Assembly (NCBI GenBank): GCA_905221605.1 | Contig: CAJNDS010002704.1 | Coordinates: 62,001-126,000 of the forward strand | Length of the DNA stretch: 64,000 bases | Direction: 5' to 3' | Source: Symbiodinium natans | Taxonomy: Eukaryota > Sar > Dinophyceae > Suessiales > Symbiodiniaceae | In this document: piece by piece, positions 35,285-45,899 of the stretch | Layout: the number at the start of each line of letters is the position of its first letter | Numbering within the stretch: position 1 is the first letter of the stretch | The notes under the pieces: model-generated | What the model was told of the DNA's origin: nothing | Seen by the model: the letters and a program-made list of their open reading frames with translations, nothing else | The model's database searches: none | Translations under genes and position numbers: made by a program

Positions 35285-35640
35285 CAACTGTAAGAATTAA
35301 TATTAGCAATAACATTCACCAGCAAGAGTAAGAACGCAGATCAGAAGAGCAAAAATAATAACAACACGAACTATTAACAACCACGAAAACAGTGCGAATG
35401 ATCATAGCACCAAGAATAGTAGCGTTCCTATCAACAACAACCATAGGAGAGCAGAATACCAAAACACTGTAAACAGTAATAATAAAACCAAAAATCATAA
35501 CAACAATAACAATAACGATAACAATAAACAATGCTATACTATAATAACAGCAATCTGGCACTAGCGACAAACCAAAATTTCACAGCAAGTCCATAACAAC
35601 CACAGCAATAGCAAGAACAATGACAATGACAATTTCAACA
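35285..35640. repeat. Degenerate AAC/AAT trinucleotide tract
   Basis: Mostly AAC, AAT and ACA triplets with substitutions. Long open frames over it are composition artefacts. Confidence 0.7.
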
Positions 35641-36134
35641 AAAGGGGAGAAGCTTGGGCTAAATTGAGGGACCCCTCTTGTGGCAAATGCACGGGGCTCA
35701 CTAGTGATCACGCCGTTCGCCACAGTGTGGACGTGCTTAAGAAAAGAAACAGAAACTGCAGACTCAAGTGGCACACAGCTATCATAGTGAAAGCAGACTG
35801 AAAAACAATATAGCCAGCTTTGTCGGGTTTGTCGTGCCATGTAAGGGGTTTGAAAGTTACGTTCGGCGCGTGAGACACCTTCGCTTAACCAAGGTGCCTG
35901 ATGAGGTACGTATCTCGAAAAGTACTCATCCAAAGCTTCTGAGCCTGACGACCGATGCAAAAGGATATGCCACGCAAAACTTGGCACGCACTGTGAAAAT
36001 TCAATCCAGTTCAGCCACTGAGCGCACAAGCCAAGCCTGCAGCAAGGACTGCGCGATGCGCAGGTGTGGCGCAGCCCTGCGCCGTCGACAACACCTGGGA
36101 GGGCTGGCTGCCATCCTCAAGGGGGTCCTGGAGG

Positions 36135-36161
36135 GGGGCGGAGGGGGGGGGGGGGGGGGGT
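36135..36161. repeat. Poly-G tract
   Basis: A near-pure G run on the plus strand; intronic poly-C for the minus-strand gene whose exon ends at 36175. Confidence 0.85.
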
Positions 36162-36174
36162 CCTGAAAGGCTAC

Positions 36175-36361
36175 CATGATACCCGCCGCGCATAATCACA
36201 GCACAGAATGTCATGAAGCGAGCTACACTGGTCTGTGGGTCCACATCGACGCTTCTGTCCTTCTGGCACTCGGTTTCAGCAACGTACTCCCAAGCGCCGC
36301 ACAGTGTCGCAGAAAATGCCCTGGCCACGTAACTGGGACAATCGCCTGAACCAGAGTTCAT
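36175..36361 (-). CDS. Probable first exon of an unknown gene
   Basis: The ATG at 36361 directly follows a CTAAG acceptor, and the exon ends at a GT donor (CATG|GTAGCC) after 62 codons. It starts MNSGSGDCPSYVARAFSATL and includes WEYVAETECQKDRSVDV and RFMTFCAVIMRGGY. The next exon could not be fixed because of the poly-C intron. No family recognised. Confidence 0.45.
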
Positions 36362-36606
36362 CTTAGCAGATCAGCCGCCACAGCACCCATCCAACACCGT
36401 AAGCATTGCTTGAAGCTAGTTTTGGCGCAATCGGCTGCAATTCAGAGGTGTCATGAGTGCTGTCATGCGCAATGAGACTTTATGAGCCGGAAGTCCTACT
36501 TGCAGCCTGGCCAGGCGCAGTGATGGCAGCTCCGGGGAGGCTGCAGGTCCAAGAGCCTTCATGCGGAGGCCGCTTTGCTACGATTCTACGCTCTTTTATC
36601 ACCCTA

Positions 36607-37510
36607 TCACCCTAAACTACGGTAGAGACACTGCAACAGAGACCCCAATAGGGCCCCATCATCATTGAGATCAATCCCTATGTATCTCTGCGCCTTTGAA
36701 GGCACAACTTGTTGATAAAAATACCAGGCCCGACTGGTCCATGCCACCACGTGCATGCCTGGAACCCTTCTGACTACGTAGCCGCCAGGAAAGCAACCAA
36801 TCTGTTGAACGAACTGTCTGATTCTGCGCAGGAACCAGCTTCTACAGTAATGGGTGCAACAGTACAAGACATGAGAAAGGATGACCAGCCCAGGTTGCGC
36901 AACTCATGATAGAGCACCCAGAGTTCATGATCACACTTGAAATCTGTAAGCCAGATAGGGCTTACTTGAAGGAGGCGGGCCAGGGTATCGGGTATCAGCA
37001 CTGATGCTCAGGAGGAGGCCTGAAAAAGCCGCATCACGTCGCGACAGCATCTTTTACCTTCAAGCATCAGATTGCGGCGACATCTGGTCATCTGCAATGA
37101 ACGTGCGAGCAAGTGCACAGCATGGCTTCTGAACTTACTCGGCACGAACTACGATGGGTTTTGGAATACTATCTTCGCTGAATCATCGGAACCCTCACTG
37201 CGCCTTGAATCTGACCGATCGCCTGATCCAGGGTGATGTCAGCATAGATGTGGTCGATGAGCAGCTGAAGAACCTCCGGCCTGCGGGGAAAGCGAGTTCC
37301 AAAGATGGCACAAGCAAGTGACGCAGTCTCGGTAAGCTGCAACGGTGCACCTCGCACAGCGTGGGAACCGCAACTCAGCAGAAGGCAGAGCTTCAACATC
37401 ATCGGAGCTGCCTGCCAACTGTCCAGGCTTCACAGGATAGGAGTCGAGGCACCATGCCAAGTTGCACAACTGGTGCACTTCCCGCATCCGCAGCCTCCGG
37501 TATGTAGCGC
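36607..37510 (-). CDS. Helical-repeat protein C-terminus, four exons
   Basis: Exons 37429-37510, 37204-37280, 36871-37000 and 36607-36841 join with matching phases (1, 2, 1 and 2 entering); two of the introns use GC donors. The joined protein runs REVHQLCNLAWCLDSYPVK, PEVLQLLIDHIYADITLDQA, LARLLQVSPIWLTDF, HELWVLYHELRNLGW and ends YIGIDLNDDGALLGSLLQ. The CNLAWCL..P.LL..L..I pattern is like the helical repeats of OPR/RAP RNA-binding proteins, which are common in algae and dinoflagellates; this is a tentative reading. Upstream exons were not found. The final exon ends at TGA, 36607. Confidence 0.55.
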
Positions 37511-39930
37511 CTGTCAACATGGTCCGAAAACAGAGACAGGTACTTGCGTTGAGAAATTATTACCATGACGTACGCAAGCTGTTGTGGCCCTGGACCCAGT
37601 GACCAAGCGCCTGCTGCCATGCGGTGCTTGCCGTGGCCAGGACAGCGCGGTGAGCAGCGATCCTGACATCATAGGAATTGACGGGCTCATGTCTCATGCA
37701 GACTAGCTGCCTGGCTCCACCAGCAACAAGCACCACATCACCTCAGATGTGCACAAAGCAAACAAGGTCATGTTATGGCCAGGACTCAGCAAGGCAAGAT
37801 GCAAAGCTCACCCTGCAAGCAGCCAGAAAATATTGCAAGCCGAAGGACAGTACTTGCCCTCTGCTCGAAGCTGACGAAGACGCTGCGCAAGGTACTCGCA
37901 GGCCTTGATTGTTCATCGACCCAAGGGACCCTCTTAAGACCTGCCTAGGACGATCGACTGCTGCAAAGTGAAAGCGGTTGAGGCACGTCCAGCTGCACGC
38001 CATCTAAATCTCCAGGTGCCATGGCTCTACTTCTGGTCTGATGCGCCATGCAGAACTAAGTCTTCAGAAGACTAAAGTGATCCAACTCAAAGGATGAACT
38101 CTATCGGCTGACATATACAACGGGTCGATTGGTTTGCCGGTTTGGGCTGGGTCAATTGACCTAGAGCCAGCTCATGGACGCTGATGAAAGGCAGGCACGT
38201 GTGGGTTCTGACTCTGAGCACTGGCCATCGCCGTGACCGCAGCCGGAATTCGCTTGTGCTTATGGGCTCCGAGTACTGCATGCTCGTAGCAAGAAACTCG
38301 CCTCCCAGTAGCCCGCGCCTGCTGCACGCACCTTGCCAGAATGAAAGCAAATTGGCAACTTGTACTTTTGAGGTCCCTCTTGCCACCGTCATCGTCGAAG
38401 TGAGTTGGCCAGCCTTGCCCCAAAGCGAGGTCAACCCCTCCTGTGCGGCCTGCAAAAAGGGCGTCGCTCGCAGTCCAACGGGAAGGCAGTGCGGCATGCG
38501 GTGAAGCGCATCTGTTGAAAAAAGCTCAGGCATCAGCACTTACAGCACCGTCGAGGTCCAATCCACCTACAAATAAGCGACTCCTACCGCATCCTTCCGT
38601 ACCCTCTCACTGCGGCTTTGGGAGTCAGTATCCCCATGCAGCAACGCTGCGCGGCATGCCCTGCCTTCTGAACCTGCCTGCGGCCGAGGCGGATACGGAG
38701 AGCTGGACTCTGGACCCTTGCACCGGCAATGCCATGATTGTAAGGTCCGGGTCTCAATGCTGCAGGCTGACATCTTCCTATGCCACAGTATATGCTGCTT
38801 GAGGTCGCTCATATGTCACAATTGGGGTCGGCGCGTGCCGCCTCTGGAATGCGCACACTGCATACCTGGGCAAACGAAAGCTGCGGCATATGTTTGCCCA
38901 ACAGCGCAAGGAACCCGGCCCCTGAAGTCATCTTGCAGACCAAGTCAGGATCGAGGCCAGCACGACGCATCCAGGAGCGCATCAAGGTCCACCGTCTGCG
39001 GCCTCAAGCGTGTTAAGCAAGGACCTGTCGAGCCACGGAGCAGAAGGAAGATGAGTCAACTTGAGCTGCTGACGCCGACACGAGGCTCTCCGCTAGACCA
39101 CCCACGTCGTCGCGCTGCACAAGAGCCACAATTGACAGACTGCTGTATGGGTCGCTGGACAAGACAGATGCTCGCTCACTGCAGAGTTCACTGCCTCGCA
39201 TGGTTTCGCACTCCAGCGTGCCTGGAGAAGGTCGCCTCTTCTCTGCAGTAGGAGCGCGATGACAATGGTGTCGGCAAACTGCACATGGCCAGCAGATGGC
39301 TCTACAGCATTCTACAGCCAGCATCCAACAAGCGTAAGCTGCAATCAACTCTCTGCTTGGCCTGAAACCTTTGTGGATCTGCCAGAATGCTGTCCCAAAG
39401 CCTTGCCTGCAGCAAGACGTAAGCTTAGTTGAGGTCCGACGTCATCTTTCCAACCATGAAGCTTGCGGTCTTACGAAGCACACACTGAGATACTCATGTC
39501 ATTGCATCATGTCAGCGTACCTCAGGCTGTGCCGAGGTTCTCGCTGCTTATGCCAACAATGGCTGACATTCGCTCCGACTCCAAGCGTCCCACTGCTTGT
39601 GCCAGCAAGAAGCCCGCACGGCACAGAAGCAGTGCTCCGAGCCTGGCAGGTTTTCTAACAACAGGAACCTTCTCCCGCTCTCCCCTCCCCAGAAGGAAAA
39701 GGTGAAGTGTTCAGCTTTGCGGCTTCAATTCTCTCAGCTGGGAAGATCCTACGTTGAAAGCTAGATCACTTCTAGACCCCCGCCACCTTTGCTCAGATGT
39801 CCTGGAGCTTGCTTTGACAGCAAGCTGGCGGCCTCAAGGCGGGCATTGCCACCAAGCCATGATCTGCCAGCAGCTTGGCCACCTCAGGCCAAAGCACCGG
39901 GAAAAGTCCCCTGAGGGCTCGGGGCAGTTT
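37511..39930. other. Weak coding-like patches, no model
   Basis: On the minus strand, 38170-38540 and 39033-39190 have protein-like frames next to AG acceptors (for example GGVDLALGQGWPTHFDDD; GGLAESLVSASAAQVDSS). Phases could not be chained, so no gene is claimed. Nothing clear elsewhere. Confidence 0.3.
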
Positions 39931-40314
39931 TCAAGGTCGCTGCTGGGTGGTCGAAGCAGCGGTGCAGGTTGAGGAGTCGCCTGGCCTTGGGCCGAAACTC
40001 TCAGACAACTTCCAGGCCTCCCATGAAACTTCAGATGTGCACGCCTGTGCCGCGAGCGCATCGTCGCCAATGAGGGTCTCCTCTGCATAGCTGAGGACGT
40101 GTGTCCCCACCGCTTTTCGGGTATACTGGGGCTTCGTGTATTCGAGCCCTTTTTATGCCTGGATGTGGCCGAAATCTTCTGTGATTCTCTTGGGCCATGC
40201 GAACGCTGGGATGTAAAAGGTATTAAAAGGTAAAAGGTACTCCTCCCCGACTGCTCCCCCATCTCCCTCCTCTGCATCGGCCAGGAGTTGCGATAAGCAC
40301 CAGAAGGCATCAGC
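39931..40314 (-). CDS. Two exons of an unknown gene, one TBC-like
   Basis: Exon opening at 40314 (CAACAG acceptor, phase 0) reads ADAFWCLSQLLADAEEGDGG. The DAFWC..LL pattern resembles the conserved DAFWCF segment of TBC Rab-GAP domains. The terminal exon 39931-40082 reads EETLIGDDALAAQACTSEVS, WEAWKLSESFGPRPGD and stops at TGA. The exact junction between them is unclear. Upstream lies an intronic inverted-repeat element. The TBC reading rests on one motif. Confidence 0.35.
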
Positions 40315-40324
40315 CTGTTGCCAG

Positions 40325-40425
40325 CAGACAGTGGGGGGTTTCCAAAAATTATGGCGCACCCCTGTTTGGGAGGTGGGTTCCTGGAAGAAGGACAAAGAAT
40401 GTTGGGGGTAAGGGAAATCCACACG
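40325..40425 (+). repeat. G/C-armed element, probable intronic copy
   Basis: GGGGGGTTTCCAAAAATTAT..GCGCACCCC resembles the left arm of the element at 57661-57775 (GGGGGTTTCCGAACAATGGG). The right arm, TTGGGGGTAAGGGAAATCC, is weaker. Confidence 0.4.
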
Positions 40426-41469
40426 GATGCGTGATTTCTACCTGGGGTGCGTGCGGCTTTGCCCAAATGGATGGTGACTCACCATGCTTCCGCATTTGGG
40501 GAACAACTTGCCTCTCCCTCCTGCAGATGCGCAAGCTGCATGCCAGAGCTCAGCGCAAAAACCAGCCTCAATGAACACCAATGCCCTTGCAAAGAACGCT
40601 CTTTGTTCTTGTCAGAGTTCCGCCTAATACACAGATCTCTTGAGGTGTGGCTTCCAGGCCGTACACTTTCTTCTTCTGCGCACTCTCACTCTCGCTCTCG
40701 CTCTCGGTCTCACTCTCACTCTCACCGACACCCTCGCTCTCACTCTGCAGCCACGAAGCAGCCCCGCAATCTCACCGGCACCCTTCACACACCTGCACGG
40801 CCACGATGCAGCGGATAGAAGTAGACAGGGGGCAGCGGATATCAGTCCATGACTCATGCCACGACGAGCAAGTCGTGTCATTGAAGCTGGTCGTCTGACG
40901 CCTGGATGCTCTCCAGGAGTATGTCAGAGCAACCTGGCAATGATAGTACCGTAGCACGCGACATCTAAGACCGCATTCGTCACGCTGACTTCACAGCCCC
41001 AGCCACTCGCACACACAGAGAGCACTGAGAGCTCCTCATCCCATGCTGCGATCTTCAGTCTCGCAATTAAACGGGGCGCAGCGACCATGACTGCCGCTGT
41101 GACCGCCTGATCACATTACGAAGTTGCTGCTTTGATGCCTTGTGCCCTGCTCGTCCCTGGAAGTTGGGCCATGCAGAGTATCCAGCCACAGGCCTTCCCA
41201 ACCCTCGCCCCAAAGGGTTGCCCCCCAAAACATGCCTCCCCAAGGGCTCCGCTTTTGGAGGTTTGGGGGAACCCTCTGCGATAGAGACTGCACGCGTGGT
41301 GAATCTTATATATGATGATTACTCACTTCTCACCTTCCTAGGTGCGGTGACCGAAGTGGCCGTTGCCATGTCGAGCCTGACCCAAGTATCCCAAATGCTA
41401 CGTCCCACTGTAACATGCCGCAAGGTCCTGAATCACTCAACCAGTGACTTTTGCTATCCACACCAATAC
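40426..41469. other. No full model; CT/AG-rich tract
   Basis: 40680-40745 is a CTCTCG/CTCACT-rich tract. A short coding-like piece (WDVAFGILGS) near 41400 may be the next exon of the gene at 41470. No other exon supported. Confidence 0.3.
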
Positions 41470-42346
41470 CTGAAATGCCTTGCATAGAATACAAACAACT
41501 GCAACGAAAACTGAGACAATTTCAAGCTTGAACCCCTCTTGCTGGCGTTTCTTGGCCTCAGTCTGCGATGAAACTTCGGGCCACGCGGCTCGCAGGTCGT
41601 CCTCCACCTGCAAAAGGGGTCGCCCTCCGCATGTCCAGCGACCATACAGTTGACCCAGCCTCTTTCCTCCAGTCGTTTATCCAGTTGGTGGAAGAGGTTG
41701 CCGGCGTAGTCTCCTGAAATTCTGCCATGCTGAAAAGTTTTTGTAATTCACAGCATAAATGACGCACATCCTGCCGCAGCCGACTGGGCAGGGCTTTGGC
41801 TAGGACAGGACGGCCAGGACTTCTGCTGCGGGTGCAGAGAGGTGCAGTTTAGTGAACTCCATGAACTCATGCATGTCAAAAACAGCTGGTATCTCACTTC
41901 ATGTCAGCCCTTCGATACTTCAGACATTCCGACCCACGATGCTCGACAAGAACACCTCTTTGCTCAGCGCGGCACTTCTAAGTGGTCTCTCCAGACCATT
42001 CAATGATGTGAGACATGCCGGCATCATGGTCTGATTTCTCACACATCTTGGAAAGCACAGTGGCTCCAGGGATCTGCGCAGTTGTAGGTTGCGGTCAGTT
42101 TCATCAACTTCGTCGGAGATGCTCGGCACAACTGGTTTGCATTCGTGCCACAATTCATCTTCAATGATGAAAGAGGTGCTTGAAGAAGTTCTGCCGGGGT
42201 CAAGTAAGAAAAATGTCACAAATCTCAGGGTCCAACTTGGCGCGCCCTCTGCACACTCCGCACACTTTGGGCCTTGATATTGTTGAAGATCCCTCCTCCA
42301 CCACATCCTTTCCCTGTACCAGGGCCAGCACGGTTGGTTCAAGCAT
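41470..42346 (-). CDS. Small membrane protein gene, unknown
   Basis: Starts at ATG 42346 (MLEPTVLALVQGKDVVEEG) behind a GGCAG acceptor at 42392 and carries a CGVC..C cysteine cluster. Next block, 41997-42190: SFIIEDELWHECKPVVPSIS and NLQLRRSLEPLCFP. Then 41628-41713 (DYAGNLFHQLDKRLEERGW) and 41470-41607 (VEDDLRAAWPEV, then a membrane helix IVSVFVAVVCILC), ending at a GT donor. Two joins would need introns of only 34 and 20 bases, or else 1-2-base indels, so this is either a frameshifted relic or a gene with extremely short introns. The 3' end lies beyond 41470. Confidence 0.5.
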
Positions 42347-42607
42347 ACCAAGAAGTGGGACGTTGCACGAGCCTTCCGCAACGCAAATCTCCTGCCAACG
42401 GGTTTAAGAGCACATAAATAACACAGTCATAAACAACAATGTTAAGAACAAGAAGAAAAAATCATCATTCATAACAGCCATCTTCAAAATCATATTAGGC
42501 CACAACTTTCCGTCACCCCATCAACCTGGAGGCGGTTGATGACCTGGATCTGCTTCTGGGTGGAGGCAGTGTAGACCCTGCGAAGCACGGAGCTACTGTA
42601 TGAATAC

Positions 42608-42760
42608 ATGTGTATATATATATATGTATGTATATATATATATATGTGTGTTTTTTTTATTTATTTATCTATGTATATCTCTCTTTTTTGAAGCATACAT
42701 CTATGGTGTATAGTATATATCTGTATATATAGATGGCCCATATATATACACACATAGATA
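42608..42760. repeat. TA/GTATAT microsatellite
   Basis: Interrupted TATATA and GTATAT runs between the ends of two minus-strand genes. Confidence 0.9.
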
Positions 42761-42914
42761 GGCTTGTGCTGCCTCAGAAGGTTCTTGGACGTCTCCAGGC
42801 CTGCGCGCTTCGGAACGTAAACAAACACGCGCATGCCAAGCGAACTCCAACAGTCATCTCAAATCAGTGGGCGAAGTTGCGCGAGTCATGAATTTCGCCA
42901 CACCCTGCATGGCA

Positions 42915-43379
42915 TCAGCACATGCGGCCTCGCTTCTTGACCTGAGACACGGCCTGCGAAGCGTAGAACAAAGCCCAGCGAACGTAGGATGCCGCAGACA
43001 CGTCCCTTTGCCGAGATTTTCTGCCCACCAGCCTGTGACACCTGCTCCATGAGGCCCGCTGGCAGCTTCTTGGCCAGTTCCTGGAACTTCTCGTCGACCA
43101 ACTGCGGCGGAACTCTGAGCGCTGTTGTGCATGAGGCTTGAAATAGAACCCTTCAAATTCGAGGTGTGTAGCCTCAAAGAAGTCGTCAAAATGCTTGGTC
43201 ACACTATTCACCTTGCATGAATTTGCAAACTGACCTGATGGATGACTAATGTCGCCAAACTGTGCGTGGTGGCCACCGGGAAGCTGCAACACCCACACCC
43301 ACCCATGGGCTCGAGCTTTGTCAAAGGCTTGGCCGAGCGTTGAGTTCAGCTTCAGCACGGCACACGATGCCGCCTCTGC
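42915..43379 (-). CDS. 3' exons of a helical/coiled-coil protein gene
   Basis: Four consecutive phase-0 blocks can be joined. Acceptor TTGTGCAG at 43380 leads into AEAASCAVLKLNSTLGQAF. Then comes VNSVTKHFDDFFEATHLEF, then LVDEKFQELAKKLPAGLMEQ, then AVSQVKKRGRMC and a stop at 42915. Donors are GC, GA and GT types. The piece is helical. The exons at 44.3-45.8 kb may be the upstream part of the same gene; that link is inferred from direction and style only. Confidence 0.45.
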   Translation of the reverse strand, partial: AEAASCAVLKLNSTLGQAFDKARAHGWVWVLQLPGGHHAQFGDISHPSGQFANSCKVNSVTKHFDDFFEATHLEFEGFYFKPHAQQRSEFRRSWSTRSSRNWPRSCQRASWSRCHRLVGRKSRQRDVSAASYVRWALFYASQAVSQVKKRGRMC

Positions 43380-43492
43380 CTGCACAAGGAAACACCATGT
43401 GCCAAGGCTCACAGCTTCCACCTTCGAAGGCGCTCACTGCAATCGGATGTTGCCAAGGAGCCACCACCGACCGGGCATCCTGCGAAGGCAAA

Positions 43493-43543
43493 TTTAGGGT
43501 TTAGGGTTTAGGGTTTAGGGTTTAGGGTTTAGGGGTTTAGGTA
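43493..43543 (+). repeat. TTTAGGG array, about seven units
   Basis: Nearly perfect TTTAGGG repeats beside the coding-like exon at 43303-43379. Confidence 0.95.
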
Positions 43544-44342
43544 TCGATCACTCGCGTTCGCTTTGGTCATAAGGCAGTTAGGAGCTGGCTGGGGCTTGCA
43601 TAGCACCCCTGCATGTCCTTGGCCACTTCCAGTGTCAAGTCTGCCTCGTTGTCAATTCTTTCCAGCAATGAAACCAGCCTGGAGCAACAAACACAACTGT
43701 GAGCGCGCGAGTATGGTTGCATTTTGCAAAGGCAGGGTGCTATTCATCTGTTATTAATCTAAATCTGTAATTAACCTGTTAGTAATCTGTTATTAATCTA
43801 CACAGGGTCATACCGTAGAATGCTCCACCAAAATGATTCACACCTTCAGAAACCGAGCGAAGGGCGTACTGTTCAGCTTAATGGCTGTGTCCTTGGCGAA
43901 GCCCAACATCCAAGACGCTTGACTGATGTGTGCATGTGTCTGTTGATTGTCGGCAGCATCCCTGACCATACCATACCATACCGCGTTACCTGAACACGAA
44001 ATGCACTAAATGTCACTTTGTAGCCATTGCTGGTGAGCTAAGAAGCCGTTTGGCCCACGGTCGACAGGGTGCCCACAGCGATGTTCTGCAATCGGATGAC
44101 CTTATGCAGCGAAGGCACACACACTCAAAAAGATTTCCAACATCGTGGAGTAGTTTGGCCATGCCATGACATGCCCTCCTAGTAGTGCAGTCGGTGCTTT
44201 GTTGCATTGTTTCCTTCCGCCCTCGAAATGAACGACTCGAAGCCACCTGCTGCTTGTACTCGCGCCAGAAAGCCTGAGGTTGCAGGCCCAGCACAGCCAA
44301 GCACAGCCAGAGCACACGTGATGCAAAACCGCTTACCTCGAC

Positions 44343-44568
44343 AAGGCCTGGCTCAACGTTTCATCCCTTTGCATCTCAGTGGCACGGTTCTTGTCCATCA
44401 CGGATGCCACCTGCTTTACAATGGATTCTTCCACGATGCTTTCCAGGTTTCTCGTCAGCATTCCCAGAAGTGTAGACTCGCTATGACGGGCCTTCTTCTT
44501 CACAATCTCCACCTGCTCTTGAAGGGTAATGTTTGCGTATTTCAGGAACTTTGTCTCTGTCTCCTGCA
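44343..44568 (-). CDS. Coiled-coil exon, unknown gene
   Basis: Clear boundaries: CTGTCTGCAG acceptor and a TCGAG|GTAAGC donor. The 75 codons read ETETKFLKYANITLQEQVEI, KKKARHSESTLLGMLTRNLE, and on to RATEMQRDETLSQALS. Heptad-like charge spacing suggests a coiled coil. The upstream partner may be the exon at 45244-45351. Confidence 0.55.
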
Positions 44569-44867
44569 GACAGAGCATCTCATGGTCCCCATATGTCCTC
44601 ATGCTACTCAGCGCTTCTGACGATGATCGGTCTGGACTCTTCTAGGGTCCTCTGCATCAGCCGCAAGCTTGTTCACAGCCTGCCACATTCAGGCATGTCT
44701 CTGGATGCACCCACCCTTACAGCAGCCAGTGACCTAGGCTGGACGTATGAAACTTACGGCTCAAATGCAGGAAGTGAGGGGAGCCTTGTCAAAGTCATTC
44801 AAGGCAAGGTCCGTCTGTGACCTTTGGTTGTGCAGGGGCTCCGAACCCTGAAAGACCGTAAAACCCC

Positions 44868-45243
44868 GCAACCCTATGCCCTAAACCCTAAAGCCCTGAA
44901 CCCCATAACCCTACATACAACCCTTAAACATCCTTAAACCATAACCGTAACCCTAAAACCCCACAACCTTAAACCCTGAACCCTACATCCCTAAACCCTT
45001 TTCACCCTAAACCCTATAGCCTATAACCCTACAACCCTACAACCCTAAACCCTGAACCCGAAACCCTTTTCACCCTAAACCCTGAACCCTAAACCGTATA
45101 ACCCTAAACCCTAAACCCTAAACCCTAAACCCTAAACCCTAAACCCTAAACCCTAAACCCTAAACCCTAAACCCTAAACCCTAAACCCTAAACCCTAAAC
45201 CCTAAACCCTAAACCCTAAACCCTAAACCCTAAACCCTAAACC
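44868..45243 (-). repeat. Long telomere-like CCCTAAA array
   Basis: Degenerate CCCTAAA words to about 45100, then roughly 20 perfect units to 45243. It is internal, so not a chromosome end. It abuts the coding-like exon at 45244-45351; on the gene strand the intron opens GTTTAGGG, supplying a GT donor. Confidence 0.95.
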
Positions 45244-45351
45244 GGAACCAGGAGGAGTTCCCTGAGCTTCCGAGCACGATGGTGTCAAGGACCGTTTTCT
45301 GCACTTCGCCCACATTCTTCTCGGCTTTGTGCAGCATTCCTTGGAGCGACT
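45244..45351 (-). CDS. Coding-like exon between two telomere-like arrays
   Basis: Reads SLQGMLHKAEKNVGEVQKTV and continues LDTIVLGSSG after a CCTTAG acceptor. A GT donor exists after LDTI (GTGCTCGG), which would join in phase 0 to the coiled-coil exon at 44343-44568. Another GT is formed by the array itself. Helical composition matches the neighbouring exons. Confidence 0.45.
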
Positions 45352-45397
45352 AAGGTTTAGGGTTTAGGGTTAGGGGTTTAGGGTTTAGGATTAGGGC
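45352..45397 (+). repeat. Telomere-like array, opposite orientation
   Basis: TTTAGGG units that face the CCCTAAA array on the other side of the exon at 45244-45351. Confidence 0.9.
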
Positions 45398-45461
45398 TTT
45401 GTTCTTAGATAACAGCACGGTGCGAGGCATGCGCACTGACCTCCCTGTTCCGGGCGCTGAA

Positions 45462-45652
45462 TTGGGAACTTGGGAAAATAGGGGTACCCCTTCTATACCC
45501 CAAAATACTATGTAATACTATATAATACTATATAATACTATATAATACTATATAATACTATATAATACTATATAATACTATATAATACTATATAATACTA
45601 TATAATCCTCCCTTAAAAAAAAAAAAGGAAACCCCCATAAAGGGTAGCCTTA
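45462..45652 (-). repeat. G/C-armed element expanded by a 10-bp minisatellite
   Basis: Arms ACTTGGGAAAATAGGGGTAC and the complement GGCTACCCTTTATGGGGG enclose ten copies of a ~10-bp TATAATACTA unit (45503-45606) and a poly-A. The arm sequence matches the copy at 32110-32225. It lies between two coding-like exons. Confidence 0.55.
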
Positions 45653-45659
45653 GGTTCGG

Positions 45660-45735
45660 CGACCCCCACTTCCGAGGCTCCTCCCAGGGTGTCCCAAATG
45701 CCCTTGTCGACCTCGCCCTCCTGGAAGAGCCTGGC
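45660..45735 (-). CDS. Coding-like exon, unknown gene
   Basis: After CTGGGCAG the frame reads ARLFQEGEVDKGIWDTLGGA then SE, ahead of a GT (GTGGGGGTCG). Phase 0 out matches the exon at 45244-45351. A further scrap (SSANSEADP) sits near 45870. Confidence 0.4.
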
Positions 45736-45782
45736 CTGCCCAGAGGTCTTAGAGTGTCTTCGATGTTTAGTGGGGTTTGCCG

Positions 45783-45862
45783 TAAACCCTAAACCCTAAA
45801 CCCTAAACCCTAAACCCTAAACCCTAAACCCTAAACTTTAACCCTAAACCCTAAACCCTAAA
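45783..45862 (-). repeat. CCCTAAA array
   Basis: About ten near-perfect CCCTAAA units. Confidence 0.9.
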
Positions 45863-45899
45863 TTGGGATCAGCCTCGGAGTTGGCAGAGCTTGGCCTGG

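Noticed and set aside
40680-40745. Arg/Ser-rich SR-like protein segment
   Set aside because: Translation of a CTCTCG simple tract; frames on both strands are equally open.
44868-45243. A chromosome end (telomere)
   Set aside because: The array is internal, with coding-like exons on both sides and similar arrays elsewhere in both orientations.
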